This document shows positions 50,313 to 59,901 of a stretch of 64,000 nucleotides of DNA, in pieces (the stretch's first letter is position 1; each line of letters begins with the position of its first letter). The notes beneath the pieces are model-generated. The model ran no database searches. It was given only the letters and a program-made list of their open reading frames with translations, and was not told the origin of the DNA. The translations under genes were made by a program, and so were the position numbers. This DNA is from CAZJRQ01 sp964548535. GTDB taxonomy: Bacteria; Bacillota; Clostridia; Oscillospirales; Ruminococcaceae. The stretch spans positions 163,795-227,794 of the forward strand of contig CAZJRQ010000001.1 of NCBI GenBank assembly GCA_964548535.1. The letters are read 5' to 3'.

Positions 50313-51095
50313 CTAGATATATCTCTTTAATGTAATATGAATGCGTTCTTTTTTTGATGTTCCGTTAATTTTGTAAAACTGAAATTTACCATGCCCTCTA
50401 ACCGAAAACTCGTCATTCTCAGACAAGTTATAATTAAGACTAGAGATTTGTTTATGATTAACTTCAGCTAAACCATTTTTAATAAGTACGCTTGCCTTTT
50501 CTCTTGATAATTTAAGTGCAAGACTTAAAACACAATCAAATCTCAGAGACGCAACGGTACCGCAAATTTCTAAATACTCCTGTATAGGAATTATGTTCTC
50601 ATCAAATCCTTTTGAAACCCTAACTCCCACCCTACCAATCTTGGTGATATTATCAACAACAAAATCAGCAACAGTAGCATAAACAAAAGCAACTGCAACA
50701 CCATTAGAAACAATAATGTCACCAATGGTTTCTCTTGCAATCTGCAGTGCCATAAGTGATCCTAAGAAATCACGATGTGTTAAAACGTCATTATTTCTAT
50801 AAGTAAAAGTTAATGGCACTACCGGAAATTGATAATCACTTACATTGCTATACGGTGGAAAAAGCCCCAGTACAGCGCGTTTTGCACCATCATATCCACC
50901 AAAAAATATGTAATTATCAAATTGCATCGACTGAAGTAGTCTCAAGCATAAATCACTTTGTCTTTCATCTAAAAAGAACGAAAACTTCTCCATATATTTT
51001 TCATTAGTTAATGAAGCCCACTGTGCAGTTTTATTAATCATTATGCTATCTTCTTGACTCAAATCACCCAAAAAAGATAGATTAACTGATTTCAT
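50313..51095 (-). CDS. ylmH: YlmH-type S4-domain RNA-binding protein
   Basis: This 260-residue protein has the YlmH order: an N-terminal domain with FFGGYDGAKRAVLGLFPPY, a middle HRDFLGSLMALQIARETIGDI segment, and a C-terminal S4 domain (SREKASVLIKNGLAEVNHKQI). YlmH has been linked to ribosome rescue or RNA binding. It lies between sepF and divIVA as in Bacillus. Confidence 0.94.
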   Translation of the reverse strand: MKSVNLSFLGDLSQEDSIMINKTAQWASLTNEKYMEKFSFFLDERQSDLCLRLLQSMQFDNYIFFGGYDGAKRAVLGLFPPYSNVSDYQFPVVPLTFTYRNNDVLTHRDFLGSLMALQIARETIGDIIVSNGVAVAFVYATVADFVVDNITKIGRVGVRVSKGFDENIIPIQEYLEICGTVASLRFDCVLSLALKLSREKASVLIKNGLAEVNHKQISSLNYNLSENDEFSVRGHGKFQFYKINGTSKKERIHITLKRYI

Positions 51096-51097
51096 AG

Positions 51098-51526
51098 TTA
51101 GAAACTATACCCGTTATTTTCCAGCTCACTCATCAAGTCAATGCCTGAAAAAGCAACATTTGTTGGCATAATTGCAAAAGTTTTTTGAGCCATCATCTTT
51201 ATGTCAGCCTCATTTGCATAAGCAACACCTGAAATAAAGTCTAAAATTCTCTTAGCGTCATCACTCTTAACGGTCTCAAGATTAAGTAGCACTGTCTTTT
51301 GCTGATTTATCTCATCACCAATTGATTTAACTTCAGAAAAATCATTGGGTCTAGCAAGCACAATCTGCAAAGAAGGCTTTGATTTAATTTTTGTTTCTCT
51401 AGCATAATTATTCACAGGCTCGTCCTCCTCAGGTTTTTTGCTCTCATAAATTGCCTGGTACTCCTCTTCCTGATCAATATCTTCATCGCCAACAAACCAA
51501 TTTTTTACTTTGTGAAAACCACCCAT
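51098..51526 (-). CDS. sepF: Cell division protein SepF
   Basis: This 142-residue protein starts at 51526, with GGAGG nine bases upstream. It has a short amphipathic start (GGFHKVKNWFV), an acidic linker, and the SepF core: LQIVLARPNDFSEVKSIGDEI, TVLLNLETVKSDDAKRILDFISG. The core polymerises into rings and ties FtsZ to the membrane. It is two bases before ylmH. Confidence 0.95.
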   Translation of the reverse strand: MGGFHKVKNWFVGDEDIDQEEEYQAIYESKKPEEDEPVNNYARETKIKSKPSLQIVLARPNDFSEVKSIGDEINQQKTVLLNLETVKSDDAKRILDFISGVAYANEADIKMMAQKTFAIMPTNVAFSGIDLMSELENNGYSF

Positions 51527-51530
51527 TACT

Positions 51531-52250
51531 TTAAACCTCCACGTATTTTCTTGCTCCAAAGAGCTTTGTTCCTATCCTAACCAAATTTGAGCCGTATTTT
51601 ACAGCCAATTCATAATCACCAGACATTCCCATAGACAAAATATTCATAGAAACATTTGGCATACTCTTCTCCCTTACACTTAAGAAAAGATTATTCATTT
51701 TATCAAAAACATACTCACCTGAACCAACAGGTGGAATGGCCATTAAACCGTTTATTTTGACATTTTCAAGCAGAGAAATCTCCTCAACCAGCGTGAAAAG
51801 CTCACTTTCAATAACACCGCTTTTAGAATCCTCAGCTCCAATATTGACTTCAATCAAAATGTCCATTGTTTTATTATTTTTTAAAGCAAGTCTATTAATT
51901 TCATTTGCAAGCTTAATTGAACCAACAGATTGTATCATGCTAACTTCATTAATAATATACTTTACTTTGTTTGTCTGCAAATGCCCAATCATATGAACAT
52001 CAGCCGATTTATCATACAAATCTTTTTTAGATAAATATTCTTGAACGCGATTTTCGCCAAGCAGATTAACACCTTGAGAAATTGCAAAATTAATTTTTTC
52101 TGCTGGAACAGTCTTAGTAACAGCCATAATTTCGACTTTTTCATCATTTTTTCGATATTTTGCCTTAGCTTCTTCTACATTATAACATATCTCTTTATAG
52201 TTTTCAAGAATATATTTAAACTCATTCGGAATTTTTACTGTCTGACACAT
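51531..52250 (-). CDS. YggS family PLP homeostasis protein
   Basis: This 239-residue protein is taken from the ATG at 52250 (MCQTVKIPNEF). The frame is open further upstream but that part is the other reading of the HlyD gene. The PLP Lys lies in IMAVTKTVPAEKI; LLGENRVQEYL, HMIGHLQTNKVKYI and LSMGMSGDYELAVKYGSNLVRIG are diagnostic. It binds PLP and balances the cellular pool. In Firmicutes (ylmE) it stands before sepF, as here. It overlaps the HlyD-like gene by 29 bases. Confidence 0.95.
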   Translation of the reverse strand: MCQTVKIPNEFKYILENYKEICYNVEEAKAKYRKNDEKVEIMAVTKTVPAEKINFAISQGVNLLGENRVQEYLSKKDLYDKSADVHMIGHLQTNKVKYIINEVSMIQSVGSIKLANEINRLALKNNKTMDILIEVNIGAEDSKSGVIESELFTLVEEISLLENVKINGLMAIPPVGSGEYVFDKMNNLFLSVREKSMPNVSMNILSMGMSGDYELAVKYGSNLVRIGTKLFGARKYVEV

Positions 52251-53439
52251 TTTTATTTGATAGCACCTCCAGCAAAATCTGATCATATAGCAACAAGTAA
52301 TCATCATCAGATGTATTTTTTGAAACAACATAATCATCGCCTTCATAAATAACATCGATTTTCTTAAACACAACTTCATTGCCAAGTACTACATAAACAC
52401 CTTTTTGTTTATCTTTAAAACGAATAGCTTGTCTAGGAACTTTGATTCCCTGATGCTCTCCAAAAATCACTTCAATAGTCTGAACTCTGGATTTTACAAT
52501 GACATCATCTAATCGATCACAAGAAAAAACGACTAAATATTTATCATCATCTACATTTTTAACAGAATCAACTGTAACATTATAAATATTGTTTGACGTA
52601 TTAAACATTATAGGTAATGTTGCGCCTTCAACAATTCGCTTATCAGCATCAACTATTCCAACAATTTTGCATGAATAATCAGAAAATATTTTTCCAACAC
52701 AATCCTTGCTAGGCTTTACGCCTTCTTCGTCACCATCAATTATTTTTTGCACTTGAGAAGCAGTAAGCTTATCAACAGAATCAGTAGTAAGCTCATTTTC
52801 ATATCCATCACAATAAGATACAAAATACCCTGTTTCATCAGCATCAATAGTATCAATATGATTAGCCTGACTTTCTAACTGTTCAGCCTTTTGCTCAAGC
52901 GCTGAAATTGCTGAATTATAATTCTTTGAAGTTCCAGTAATGACATTGTATATATTCATCACGATAGACATATCATTTTTAACTTTTTTTACAGAAGAAT
53001 AATCACAATTTTGAGAGCTAGTAAGCAGCTGTTTATATTCATTATCAATCTTAGACTTTAATGTTTCAGGTTGTACATAATTAGTTGTACCTGGGTTTTG
53101 CGCTCTTTTCAAATCTTCAATCTGCTGTCTTATTTCACCGGCTTTTTTGTTCGCAGCAATAGACTCTACTGACGAGTAAACCTCAGCTATCGGGTTGTTT
53201 ACTGACACCTTGCTGCCGTCTTTATACAAATAATCTAAAACACCGTCGCCTTTATATGTTACAACAGATTCGTCCCTTACGACTACACCTTGAAAAGTCA
53301 CATCTTCATTTATATCACACAAAACAGCCTCAGTAGTATCTCGCTTTTCATGAAGTCTAAAATACACCTGATTTCCAACTGTTGCTAAAATCAGTAAAAC
53401 AAAGATACCCGCAAGAATCTTGGTAGTTAAAGATTTCAT
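52222..53439 (-). CDS. HlyD-like membrane-fusion/adaptor protein
   Basis: This 405-residue protein has one N-terminal membrane anchor (ILAGIFVLLILATVGNQVYF), then a lipoyl/barrel-sandwich half (DGVLDYLYKDGSKVSVNNPIAEVY), a coiled-coil hairpin (about 95-195, KAGEIRQQIEDLKRAQ and ISALEQKAEQLESQA), and a beta-barrel end (GIKVPRQAIRFKDKQKGVYVVLG). This is the build of HlyD-type adaptors. No ABC transporter or outer channel is encoded nearby. It sits between hfq and yggS-sepF, so a role at the division site is possible but unproven. Confidence 0.88.
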   Translation of the reverse strand: MKSLTTKILAGIFVLLILATVGNQVYFRLHEKRDTTEAVLCDINEDVTFQGVVVRDESVVTYKGDGVLDYLYKDGSKVSVNNPIAEVYSSVESIAANKKAGEIRQQIEDLKRAQNPGTTNYVQPETLKSKIDNEYKQLLTSSQNCDYSSVKKVKNDMSIVMNIYNVITGTSKNYNSAISALEQKAEQLESQANHIDTIDADETGYFVSYCDGYENELTTDSVDKLTASQVQKIIDGDEEGVKPSKDCVGKIFSDYSCKIVGIVDADKRIVEGATLPIMFNTSNNIYNVTVDSVKNVDDDKYLVVFSCDRLDDVIVKSRVQTIEVIFGEHQGIKVPRQAIRFKDKQKGVYVVLGNEVVFKKIDVIYEGDDYVVSKNTSDDDYLLLYDQILLEVLSNKNVSDSKNSE

Positions 53440-53449
53440 CAAATATCAC

Positions 53450-53695
53450 CTAGTTTTCTTCTTGCTGACTGCTGGCATCCAATACATTAATAGGGCGAGT
53501 TGGAACTATTGTAGAAATTGCATGTTTATACACAACATTCTGCTTTCCTTCGCAATCAAGAATTACTATATAACTATCAAAGCCTTTAACCATACCTTTA
53601 AACTGATATCCATTCATAAGAAAAATTGTAACTGCAATTCGTTCTTTCCTCGCTTGATTTAGAAAAACATCCTGCAAATTTAGATTTTTATTCAT
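53450..53695 (-). CDS. hfq: RNA chaperone Hfq
   Basis: Hfq here has 81 residues from the ATG at 53695, with AAGGAGT upstream. The Sm1 part is NLQDVFLNQARKERIAVTIFL, with YQFKGMVKGFDSYIVIL. The Sm2 motif appears as YKHAIST, close to the usual YKHA-IS. It forms hexamers that bind small RNAs. It follows miaA as in most bacteria. Confidence 0.97.
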   Translation of the reverse strand: MNKNLNLQDVFLNQARKERIAVTIFLMNGYQFKGMVKGFDSYIVILDCEGKQNVVYKHAISTIVPTRPINVLDASSQQEEN

Positions 53696-53745
53696 AATTT
53701 TACACTCCTTAGTAATTTTGAACAACAATATAACAAAATATTATA

Positions 53746-54705
53746 TCAAATTATATTATAGCACATAATTTCTGATTTGGCTATAATATTTTTCACATTT
53801 TCAATAAAATTTTTATATTTGTCAATTTTATCGACCTCTACCCAAACAATTCCGTCAACTCTTCTAAACCATGTTAATTGACGCTTTGCATATCTTCTAG
53901 TTTCCTGCTTAATTTTATCAACGCAGGTATTTAAATCAGATTCACCTTCAAAATAAGGGACAAACTCCTTATATCCGATAGCTTGATAGGCTGTTTTTAA
54001 ATTATGCTTATCATAAACCTGTTTTACTTCATCAAGCAAACCATCCTCAAGCATGATATCAACACGCTTATTTATTCTATCATATAGAACCTGTCTGTCT
54101 TCAAAACCTAATCCAATAACACAGCTTGCAAACGGCGATTTTTCCCTTCTGCTATTAACTTTATGTTCTGAAAGTTTAACTCCTGTTAGCTCATAAACTT
54201 CCAACGCTCTAATTACTCGATTAACGTTATTTTCATGAACCTTTAATGCAGTTTCTTCATCCACCTGCAGCAATTTTTCCCACAAAGCGCGATTTCCGTT
54301 TTCTTCAAGCTCTTTCAAGAGTCTGTCACGTATTTCAGGATTACCAGCGGTTTCATCAAACTGAATTCCGTCAACAAGAGAACTTATATAAAGTCCAGTG
54401 CCACCGCACACAATTGGCATTTTTCCTCGTGAATAAATATCCATAATTATTTGGGTGGCCATTTTAACATAATCAGCTACATTAAAAGACTGCTCAGGTT
54501 CAAGAAAGTCTATTAAATGGTGCTTGATTCCTTGCATTTCAACTTCGGTTGGCTTTGCCGTTGCAATTTGCAGTCCCTTGTAAATCTGCATAGAATCGGC
54601 AGACACTATCTCACCATTATATTCAATAGCAAGCTCAATTGCAAGTCGAGTTTTTCCAGAAGCAGTAGGCCCAGCAATAACTATCAGGGGTATTTTCTTT
54701 TCCAT
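53746..54705 (-). CDS. miaA: tRNA dimethylallyltransferase
   Basis: This 319-residue enzyme adds dimethylallyl to A37 of tRNAs reading U-first codons. P-loop AGPTASGKT is at about 9-17, followed by EIVSADSMQIYKGL and FLEPEQSFNVADY; GGTGLYISSL and the RRYAKRQLTWFRR end are diagnostic. The ATG at 54705 has AGGAG upstream; the longer frame begins with GTG. MiaB, encoded upstream, completes ms2i6A. Confidence 0.97.
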   Translation of the reverse strand: MEKKIPLIVIAGPTASGKTRLAIELAIEYNGEIVSADSMQIYKGLQIATAKPTEVEMQGIKHHLIDFLEPEQSFNVADYVKMATQIIMDIYSRGKMPIVCGGTGLYISSLVDGIQFDETAGNPEIRDRLLKELEENGNRALWEKLLQVDEETALKVHENNVNRVIRALEVYELTGVKLSEHKVNSRREKSPFASCVIGLGFEDRQVLYDRINKRVDIMLEDGLLDEVKQVYDKHNLKTAYQAIGYKEFVPYFEGESDLNTCVDKIKQETRRYAKRQLTWFRRVDGIVWVEVDKIDKYKNFIENVKNIIAKSEIMCYNII

Positions 54706-54723
54706 TCTGCAATTTCTCCTCAC

Positions 54724-56775
54724 TTATACAATTCTCTTAAACTGCTTTTCAATATCTTTTTTTGTAAGATTTATCATAACAGGTCGTCCATGCGGACAAT
54801 ATTTTATATCTTGACGATTATAAATTAAATTAACTAACGCTTGTAATTCAACAAGGCTTGATTGGTCGTTGGCTTTAATCGCTGCCTTACAAGCAATTGA
54901 ATGATATAGCTCGTCAACAATATCAAGCTGAGGATTGTTCTTGCTTTCCAGAAAATTCTTTGCTAGCTCTGTAATAATCTCTGTAGGATTTTCATTCTCC
55001 AAAATCATCGGAACACCCTTAACTGCGATATTTGGTGCAACATCAGGCTCAATAGCAAAACCTAACTGCTCTACTCTTTTAATATTAGCAGACAGCGCAT
55101 CATACTCGTCATATGCAAGCAAAACCATAAAAGGTTCTAAAAACATTTGCGTACTAAGTTCCTGTTCATCGCTCAGAATTTTCTCGAAAATATATCTTTC
55201 ATGTGCGGCATGTTTATCTATCAGCAGCATATCTTCATCAACCTGTGCGACAATGTATGTCTTAAACAGCTCGCCAACAACAACTGGCTTTGATATTGGT
55301 TTTTCTTCAACAACTTCGATAGTTTCTACTGTCTCTTTTTTTTCAAAGCTATTAGTAGAAATATATTTGAACTCAGAAATTTCCTCAGCAGGCGGAATTA
55401 TTTCCTCTTGCACTTCATTATTAAACGTATCAGAGATTGTGTTATCAAAGCTAGAAATTGCCTCATCACTATAATCAATTTTTGGATCTGCATTCGTACT
55501 ATAAAGCGAATTTAAAAATAAATCCCCACTTGGTTGATTACTCTTTTTTTCAGGCAATTGATTCACTGGGGCGACAACCTTAGGCGTATTATTATACGAA
55601 TTTGATGACTGCTTTGCTTGACTTGATTCTTTTTCAATACTGGGTTCAAGAATTAAATTAGTTGCAGCACTAATATTATTCGAGAACATACTTACCTGCT
55701 GATCCGATTTAGGCTCTTGAGGAACATCGTAAAGTTCCCTGTCTGTAAAATGTCGTTTCTTTTCTAACTGCATTTGAGTTGGATTATCATTTTTCATTAA
55801 CGAATCTTTCACAGCGAAAAATATAGCCTCATGAATCAGCTTGTCATTCGAAAATCTAACTTCAATTTTTGTAGGGTGAACATTAACATCAATAATTTCA
55901 GGTGCAACCTCAATGCATAGCACACAAGCTGGAAATTTTCCTACCATAATATTATTCTTATACGCCTCTTCAAGTGCAACACAGCAGGTTTTAGATTTTA
56001 CATATCTTCCGTTAACAAAAAAATTCTGAAATTTTCTATTTGATTTTGCTTGCAAGGGCTTTACTGTGTATCCATAAACTCTAACATTATTCCACGTGTA
56101 ATCTACAGGAATAAGTGAGCTTGCAAATTCACGTCCGAACACTGAATAGATTCCTGAATACTGCTTCCCGTCACCAGCAGTAAGCAGTTCGGTTTTGTTG
56201 TCTTTTATAAATTTAAAAGAAATTTCAGGGTGAGAAAGTGCAAGCTTTGTCACATAATTTGCAACATAATTTGCCTCGGTAGAATCCTTTTTCAAAAACT
56301 TTAAACGTGCAGGTACATTGTAAAAAATGTCCCTAACGATAAATGTTGTTCCGTCAGGACAACCAGACTTTTCAAAGGCTTTCTCTTCTCCACCCTCAAC
56401 CTTATAGTTTGTGCCATAATCTTCGTCTTCAAGCTTTGTCAAAACTTCAACCTTTGCGACAGCACTAATAGATGCAAGTGCCTCGCCTCTAAAACCTAAA
56501 GTCATAATATTATCAAGATCATTCTTGAGTAATATTTTACTTGTTGCGTGCCTTAAAAAAGCCTTTGAAATATCTTCCTCTGAAATTCCACAGCCGTTAT
56601 CAGTAACACGCATATAGGTTCTACCGCCGTTTTTTATTTCGACGGTGATTAGATTTGCACCTGCATCTATTGAATTTTCTAAAAGCTCCTTAATCACCGA
56701 CGCTGGACGGTCAATAACCTCGCCTGCGGCAATTAATTCTGAAACCTCTTTACTTAATACATTAATATGTGGCAT
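54724..56775 (-). CDS. mutL: DNA mismatch repair protein MutL
   Basis: This 683-residue protein has an N-terminal GHKL ATPase (ELLENSIDAGA, TDNGCGISEEDI, TLGFRGEALASISAVAKV), a Ser/Asn/Glu-rich linker (about 350-490), and a C-terminal dimerisation/endonuclease domain. The endonuclease motif is close to DxHAx2Ex4E: LLIDKHAAHERYIFE. The zinc-site partners are seen as ACKAAIKAND and CPHGRPVMI. So it is a nicking MutL, as expected in a bacterium without MutH. It follows mutS by 40 bases. Confidence 0.97.
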   Translation of the reverse strand: MPHINVLSKEVSELIAAGEVIDRPASVIKELLENSIDAGANLITVEIKNGGRTYMRVTDNGCGISEEDISKAFLRHATSKILLKNDLDNIMTLGFRGEALASISAVAKVEVLTKLEDEDYGTNYKVEGGEEKAFEKSGCPDGTTFIVRDIFYNVPARLKFLKKDSTEANYVANYVTKLALSHPEISFKFIKDNKTELLTAGDGKQYSGIYSVFGREFASSLIPVDYTWNNVRVYGYTVKPLQAKSNRKFQNFFVNGRYVKSKTCCVALEEAYKNNIMVGKFPACVLCIEVAPEIIDVNVHPTKIEVRFSNDKLIHEAIFFAVKDSLMKNDNPTQMQLEKKRHFTDRELYDVPQEPKSDQQVSMFSNNISAATNLILEPSIEKESSQAKQSSNSYNNTPKVVAPVNQLPEKKSNQPSGDLFLNSLYSTNADPKIDYSDEAISSFDNTISDTFNNEVQEEIIPPAEEISEFKYISTNSFEKKETVETIEVVEEKPISKPVVVGELFKTYIVAQVDEDMLLIDKHAAHERYIFEKILSDEQELSTQMFLEPFMVLLAYDEYDALSANIKRVEQLGFAIEPDVAPNIAVKGVPMILENENPTEIITELAKNFLESKNNPQLDIVDELYHSIACKAAIKANDQSSLVELQALVNLIYNRQDIKYCPHGRPVMINLTKKDIEKQFKRIV

Positions 56776-56815
56776 TTAATATTCCATTTCTTTAAACAAA
56801 AATATTATCTTTTTA

Positions 56816-59431
56816 TTATACATATCTATTTAAATCCTTGACAAAAATTCTAACTTCATCGTCAGTCATTTCATCAATATTTGTTTTGCGAAGTTTGTCT
56901 GCAATGATGCTCTCGCTGATTTTATCAAACGAAAGTTGATCCGTATCATCACTTTGCACCGCAGACTTTGCCTTATGATTTTCAGACTCAAGCTCCTCAA
57001 GAAGCGACTTTGCTCGTGTAATAATCTTATTAGGAAGTCCAGCAAGCTTTGCTACTTCGATACCATAGCTTTCATCAACTCCGCCAGGAACAATTTTTCG
57101 CAAGAATTTAATATCATCACCACGACGTTTAACAGCAACAGAAAAGTTTTTAACTCCATCAAGCTCGTTCTCAAGTTCAATAAGCTCGTGATAATGAGTA
57201 GCGAAAAGTGTTTTACATCCAAGTGATTTTGAAGTTGAAATATATTCAGATACTGCTCTCGCAATACTTATTCCGTCAAAAGTAGATGTTCCACGTCCAA
57301 CCTCATCAAGAATTACAAGACTTTGCTTTGTGGCATGCTTTACTATATCGGCAACCTCACTCATCTCAACCATAAAAGTTGACTGTCCGGCTGTAAGATC
57401 GTCAGATGCACCAATTCTTGTGAAAATTTGGTCTACTACTGAGATTTTTGCATAATCAGCAGGAACAAAACAGCCTATTTGAGCCATTAATGTTATCAGC
57501 GCAACCTGTCGCATATATGTAGATTTACCTGACATATTAGGACCTGTAATAATTGCCATTCGGTTGCTTGTCAAATCAAGATACGTATCATTAGGTACAA
57601 AAACCTCATCATTTTGCATTAGCTCAACTACTGGATGTCGACCATTTTTGATATCAATTACTCCGTCAATTGCAATTTCAGGTTTTGAGTAATTGTTATT
57701 TATAGATGCTGTGGCAAATGAAGACAGTACATCAACAGTGGCAACCGCCGTTGCAGTTTCCTGCACAATTCTTAGCTGAGTTGCAATAAAATCGCGAAGT
57801 TCCGAAAAAATTTCCTGCTCAAGTGTAACTACTTTATCACTTGCTCCTAAAATTGTATTTTCAGCAATTTTAAGCTCATCAGTAATAAATCTCTCGCAAT
57901 TTGCCAGCGTTTGCTTACGAATATAATGCTCAGGCACTTGGTCATAATAAGACTTTGTAACTTCAATATAATATCCAAAAACCTTGTTGTATCCGATTTT
58001 TAGATTTTTTATTCCGGTGTTATCTCGCTCACGCTGAGCTATATCATCTATAATGCCTTTTCCACCAGAAATTATATTTCTCAAACTATCTAGCTGTTCA
58101 TTAAAACCATCTTTAATAACTCCACCGTCTTTTAAGCTTACAGCAGGCTCGTCGACTATTGCATTTTCTATTAGGTTAGAAATTGCGTCTAGAGTTGAAA
58201 TATTAGAATTAAGCTCATCAAGTAGCTTTGATGAGAATCCAACCAAAATCTCCTTTAGCTTAGGAAGTTTTAAAGCCGTAAGTGACAACGACTTCAAATC
58301 TCTAGGAGTAGCAGTTTTATACATAACCCTTGTCATAAGTCGCTCAAGGTCATACACTCCAGATAAAACTTCAGTAAGCTCACCTAATTCAACAGGAGAT
58401 TTTACTAAAACATCAACAGCATTATGTCTGTCAATGATTTTGGCAGGATTAGTCAACGGCTTTTCCAGATATGATTTTAACATACGCTTGCCCATCGAAG
58501 TTTTAGTATTATCAAGAACCCAAATAAGAGAACCTTTTCTCTCTTTATTTCTTAAAGTTTCAGTAAGCTCTAAATTCCTTCTAGCAGTAAATCCTATTGT
58601 CATTGCAAAATCAGTATCATGCTTTATAATTTCTGAAAAACGTCCGACTAGTGCCTTTTGTGTTTCATGAATATACGCAAAAAGTCCGCATACCGCATAC
58701 GCCGAAACTGAATCCTCCTCAACACCAAGCGAATCAAAGCTGTTGACTGAGAATTGACTTAGTACTTCATCTTTATGCACCAATGGAGAAAAATCTTTAT
58801 CATCAAGCAGTTGAACAATTGACTTCAGCTTATGCTTAATAAAATCACCAATTTCCTTAACTGACAAAAACTCATCATTAATAAGTATCTCAACAGGTGA
58901 AAATCGCGACAATTCATTAATAGCACTATTAGTCATTTCTTTACCCGAAAACTCAAACAAATGCACCTCTCCCGTAGAAATATCGGCGAGACACATTGCG
59001 TATTCCTTTGACTTAACGTAAAAAGAACAGATGTAATTGTTTGAGGTTTCATCAAGCATGCTGCTTTCAATCAGTGTTCCAGGAGTAACTACTCTCACTA
59101 CCTCACGAGGAACAATTCCCTTGCAAGTAGATGGATCAGCTGTTTGTTCACAGATTGCAACCATAAAACCTTTTTCAACTAGCTTTTTTAGATATAATTC
59201 GCAAGCATGATGCGGAACGCCACACATTGGTGCACGTTCCTCAAGCCCGCAATCTCGACCTGTTAGTGTAAGTTCAAGCTCTCTTGATACAGTTATAGCA
59301 TCATCAAAAAACATCTCATAAAAATCACCTAAGCGATAAAATAAAATGTGTTTTTTATATTTCATTTTAGTTTCAAAATATTGCCTCATCATCGGCGATA
59401 TTTTCGAAACATCTACATCCTTCAAAAGCAC
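56816..59431 (-). CDS. mutS: DNA mismatch repair protein MutS
   Basis: This 871-residue protein recognises mismatches. The N-terminal mismatch-binding Phe-x-Glu is in FYRLGDFYEMFFDDA. Walker A is TGPNMSGKSTYMRQVALI; Walker B and signature are in SLVILDEVGRGTSTFDGISIA, with ATHYHELIELE. The C-terminal part ends in MTDDEVRIFVKDL. The start is a GTG at 59431 with GGGAG nine bases upstream. Confidence 0.98.
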   Translation of the reverse strand: MLLKDVDVSKISPMMRQYFETKMKYKKHILFYRLGDFYEMFFDDAITVSRELELTLTGRDCGLEERAPMCGVPHHACELYLKKLVEKGFMVAICEQTADPSTCKGIVPREVVRVVTPGTLIESSMLDETSNNYICSFYVKSKEYAMCLADISTGEVHLFEFSGKEMTNSAINELSRFSPVEILINDEFLSVKEIGDFIKHKLKSIVQLLDDKDFSPLVHKDEVLSQFSVNSFDSLGVEEDSVSAYAVCGLFAYIHETQKALVGRFSEIIKHDTDFAMTIGFTARRNLELTETLRNKERKGSLIWVLDNTKTSMGKRMLKSYLEKPLTNPAKIIDRHNAVDVLVKSPVELGELTEVLSGVYDLERLMTRVMYKTATPRDLKSLSLTALKLPKLKEILVGFSSKLLDELNSNISTLDAISNLIENAIVDEPAVSLKDGGVIKDGFNEQLDSLRNIISGGKGIIDDIAQRERDNTGIKNLKIGYNKVFGYYIEVTKSYYDQVPEHYIRKQTLANCERFITDELKIAENTILGASDKVVTLEQEIFSELRDFIATQLRIVQETATAVATVDVLSSFATASINNNYSKPEIAIDGVIDIKNGRHPVVELMQNDEVFVPNDTYLDLTSNRMAIITGPNMSGKSTYMRQVALITLMAQIGCFVPADYAKISVVDQIFTRIGASDDLTAGQSTFMVEMSEVADIVKHATKQSLVILDEVGRGTSTFDGISIARAVSEYISTSKSLGCKTLFATHYHELIELENELDGVKNFSVAVKRRGDDIKFLRKIVPGGVDESYGIEVAKLAGLPNKIITRAKSLLEELESENHKAKSAVQSDDTDQLSFDKISESIIADKLRKTNIDEMTDDEVRIFVKDLNRYV

Positions 59432-59463
59432 TCAACTTCACTCCCAAGTTTAATTTTTAAATA

Positions 59464-59874
59464 TTAGTGGCAACCGCTGCATGATGAACAGCTTCCGCCG
59501 CAACCCTCTGGTGCATGCTCAGGGCAAGTCATTGGGTCTTCGCCGTTTGCTGCTGCTGTGATGATATAATTTACTGATGAAAGAATTCCGTCAAGCTCTT
59601 CTTTAGCCTCGTTAAAAGCTACCATAGAAGGCATACCCATAATATCATCATACAGCTCTTTAATTGTTGTATCAAGTGATGTCATTTTTTCTGCGTCCTT
59701 TTCAGGATTCTGCATTTCCTGATTAAGCTGCATTCTTAGCATATTAAATTCGCCAATTTTATTCTGAAGCTCAGTGTTATTATCATTTTCCTTTGAAACC
59801 TCATCAAATTTCTTGTATGCTTCATTTTCCTGAAGTGCCACGCCTAATGCTCTTGCTGATTCAATTACGTTCAT
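59464..59874 (-). CDS. YlbF/YmcA family protein with Cys-rich tail
   Basis: This 136-residue protein is mostly helical (1-105) and matches the Com_YlbF family: ARALGVALQENEAYKKFDE, NKIGEFNMLRMQLNQEMQ. The tail has cysteines at 117, 125, 129, 132 and 135 plus His120 and His136, a likely metal or Fe-S site. Bacillus YlbF, YmcA and YaaT form an Fe-S complex that affects RNase Y and Spo0A. The gene lies between miaB and mutS in a constant neighbourhood for this family. Confidence 0.9.
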   Translation of the reverse strand: MNVIESARALGVALQENEAYKKFDEVSKENDNNTELQNKIGEFNMLRMQLNQEMQNPEKDAEKMTSLDTTIKELYDDIMGMPSMVAFNEAKEELDGILSSVNYIITAAANGEDPMTCPEHAPEGCGGSCSSCSGCH

Positions 59875-59901
59875 TCGTAAAACTCCTTTAAATTAAATTA
59901 T

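Noticed and set aside
52251..52385. N-terminal extension of the YggS protein
   Set aside because: The extra 45 residues are the shifted reading of the HlyD-like gene end and do not resemble YggS.
54935..55474. 179-codon plus-strand open frame
   Set aside because: Antisense to mutL; Ser/Ile-rich low-complexity translation with no family match.
58053..58670. 205-codon plus-strand open frame
   Set aside because: It lies opposite mutS, has no ribosome binding site, is Ser/Leu-rich like other antisense shadows here, and MutS is certain.
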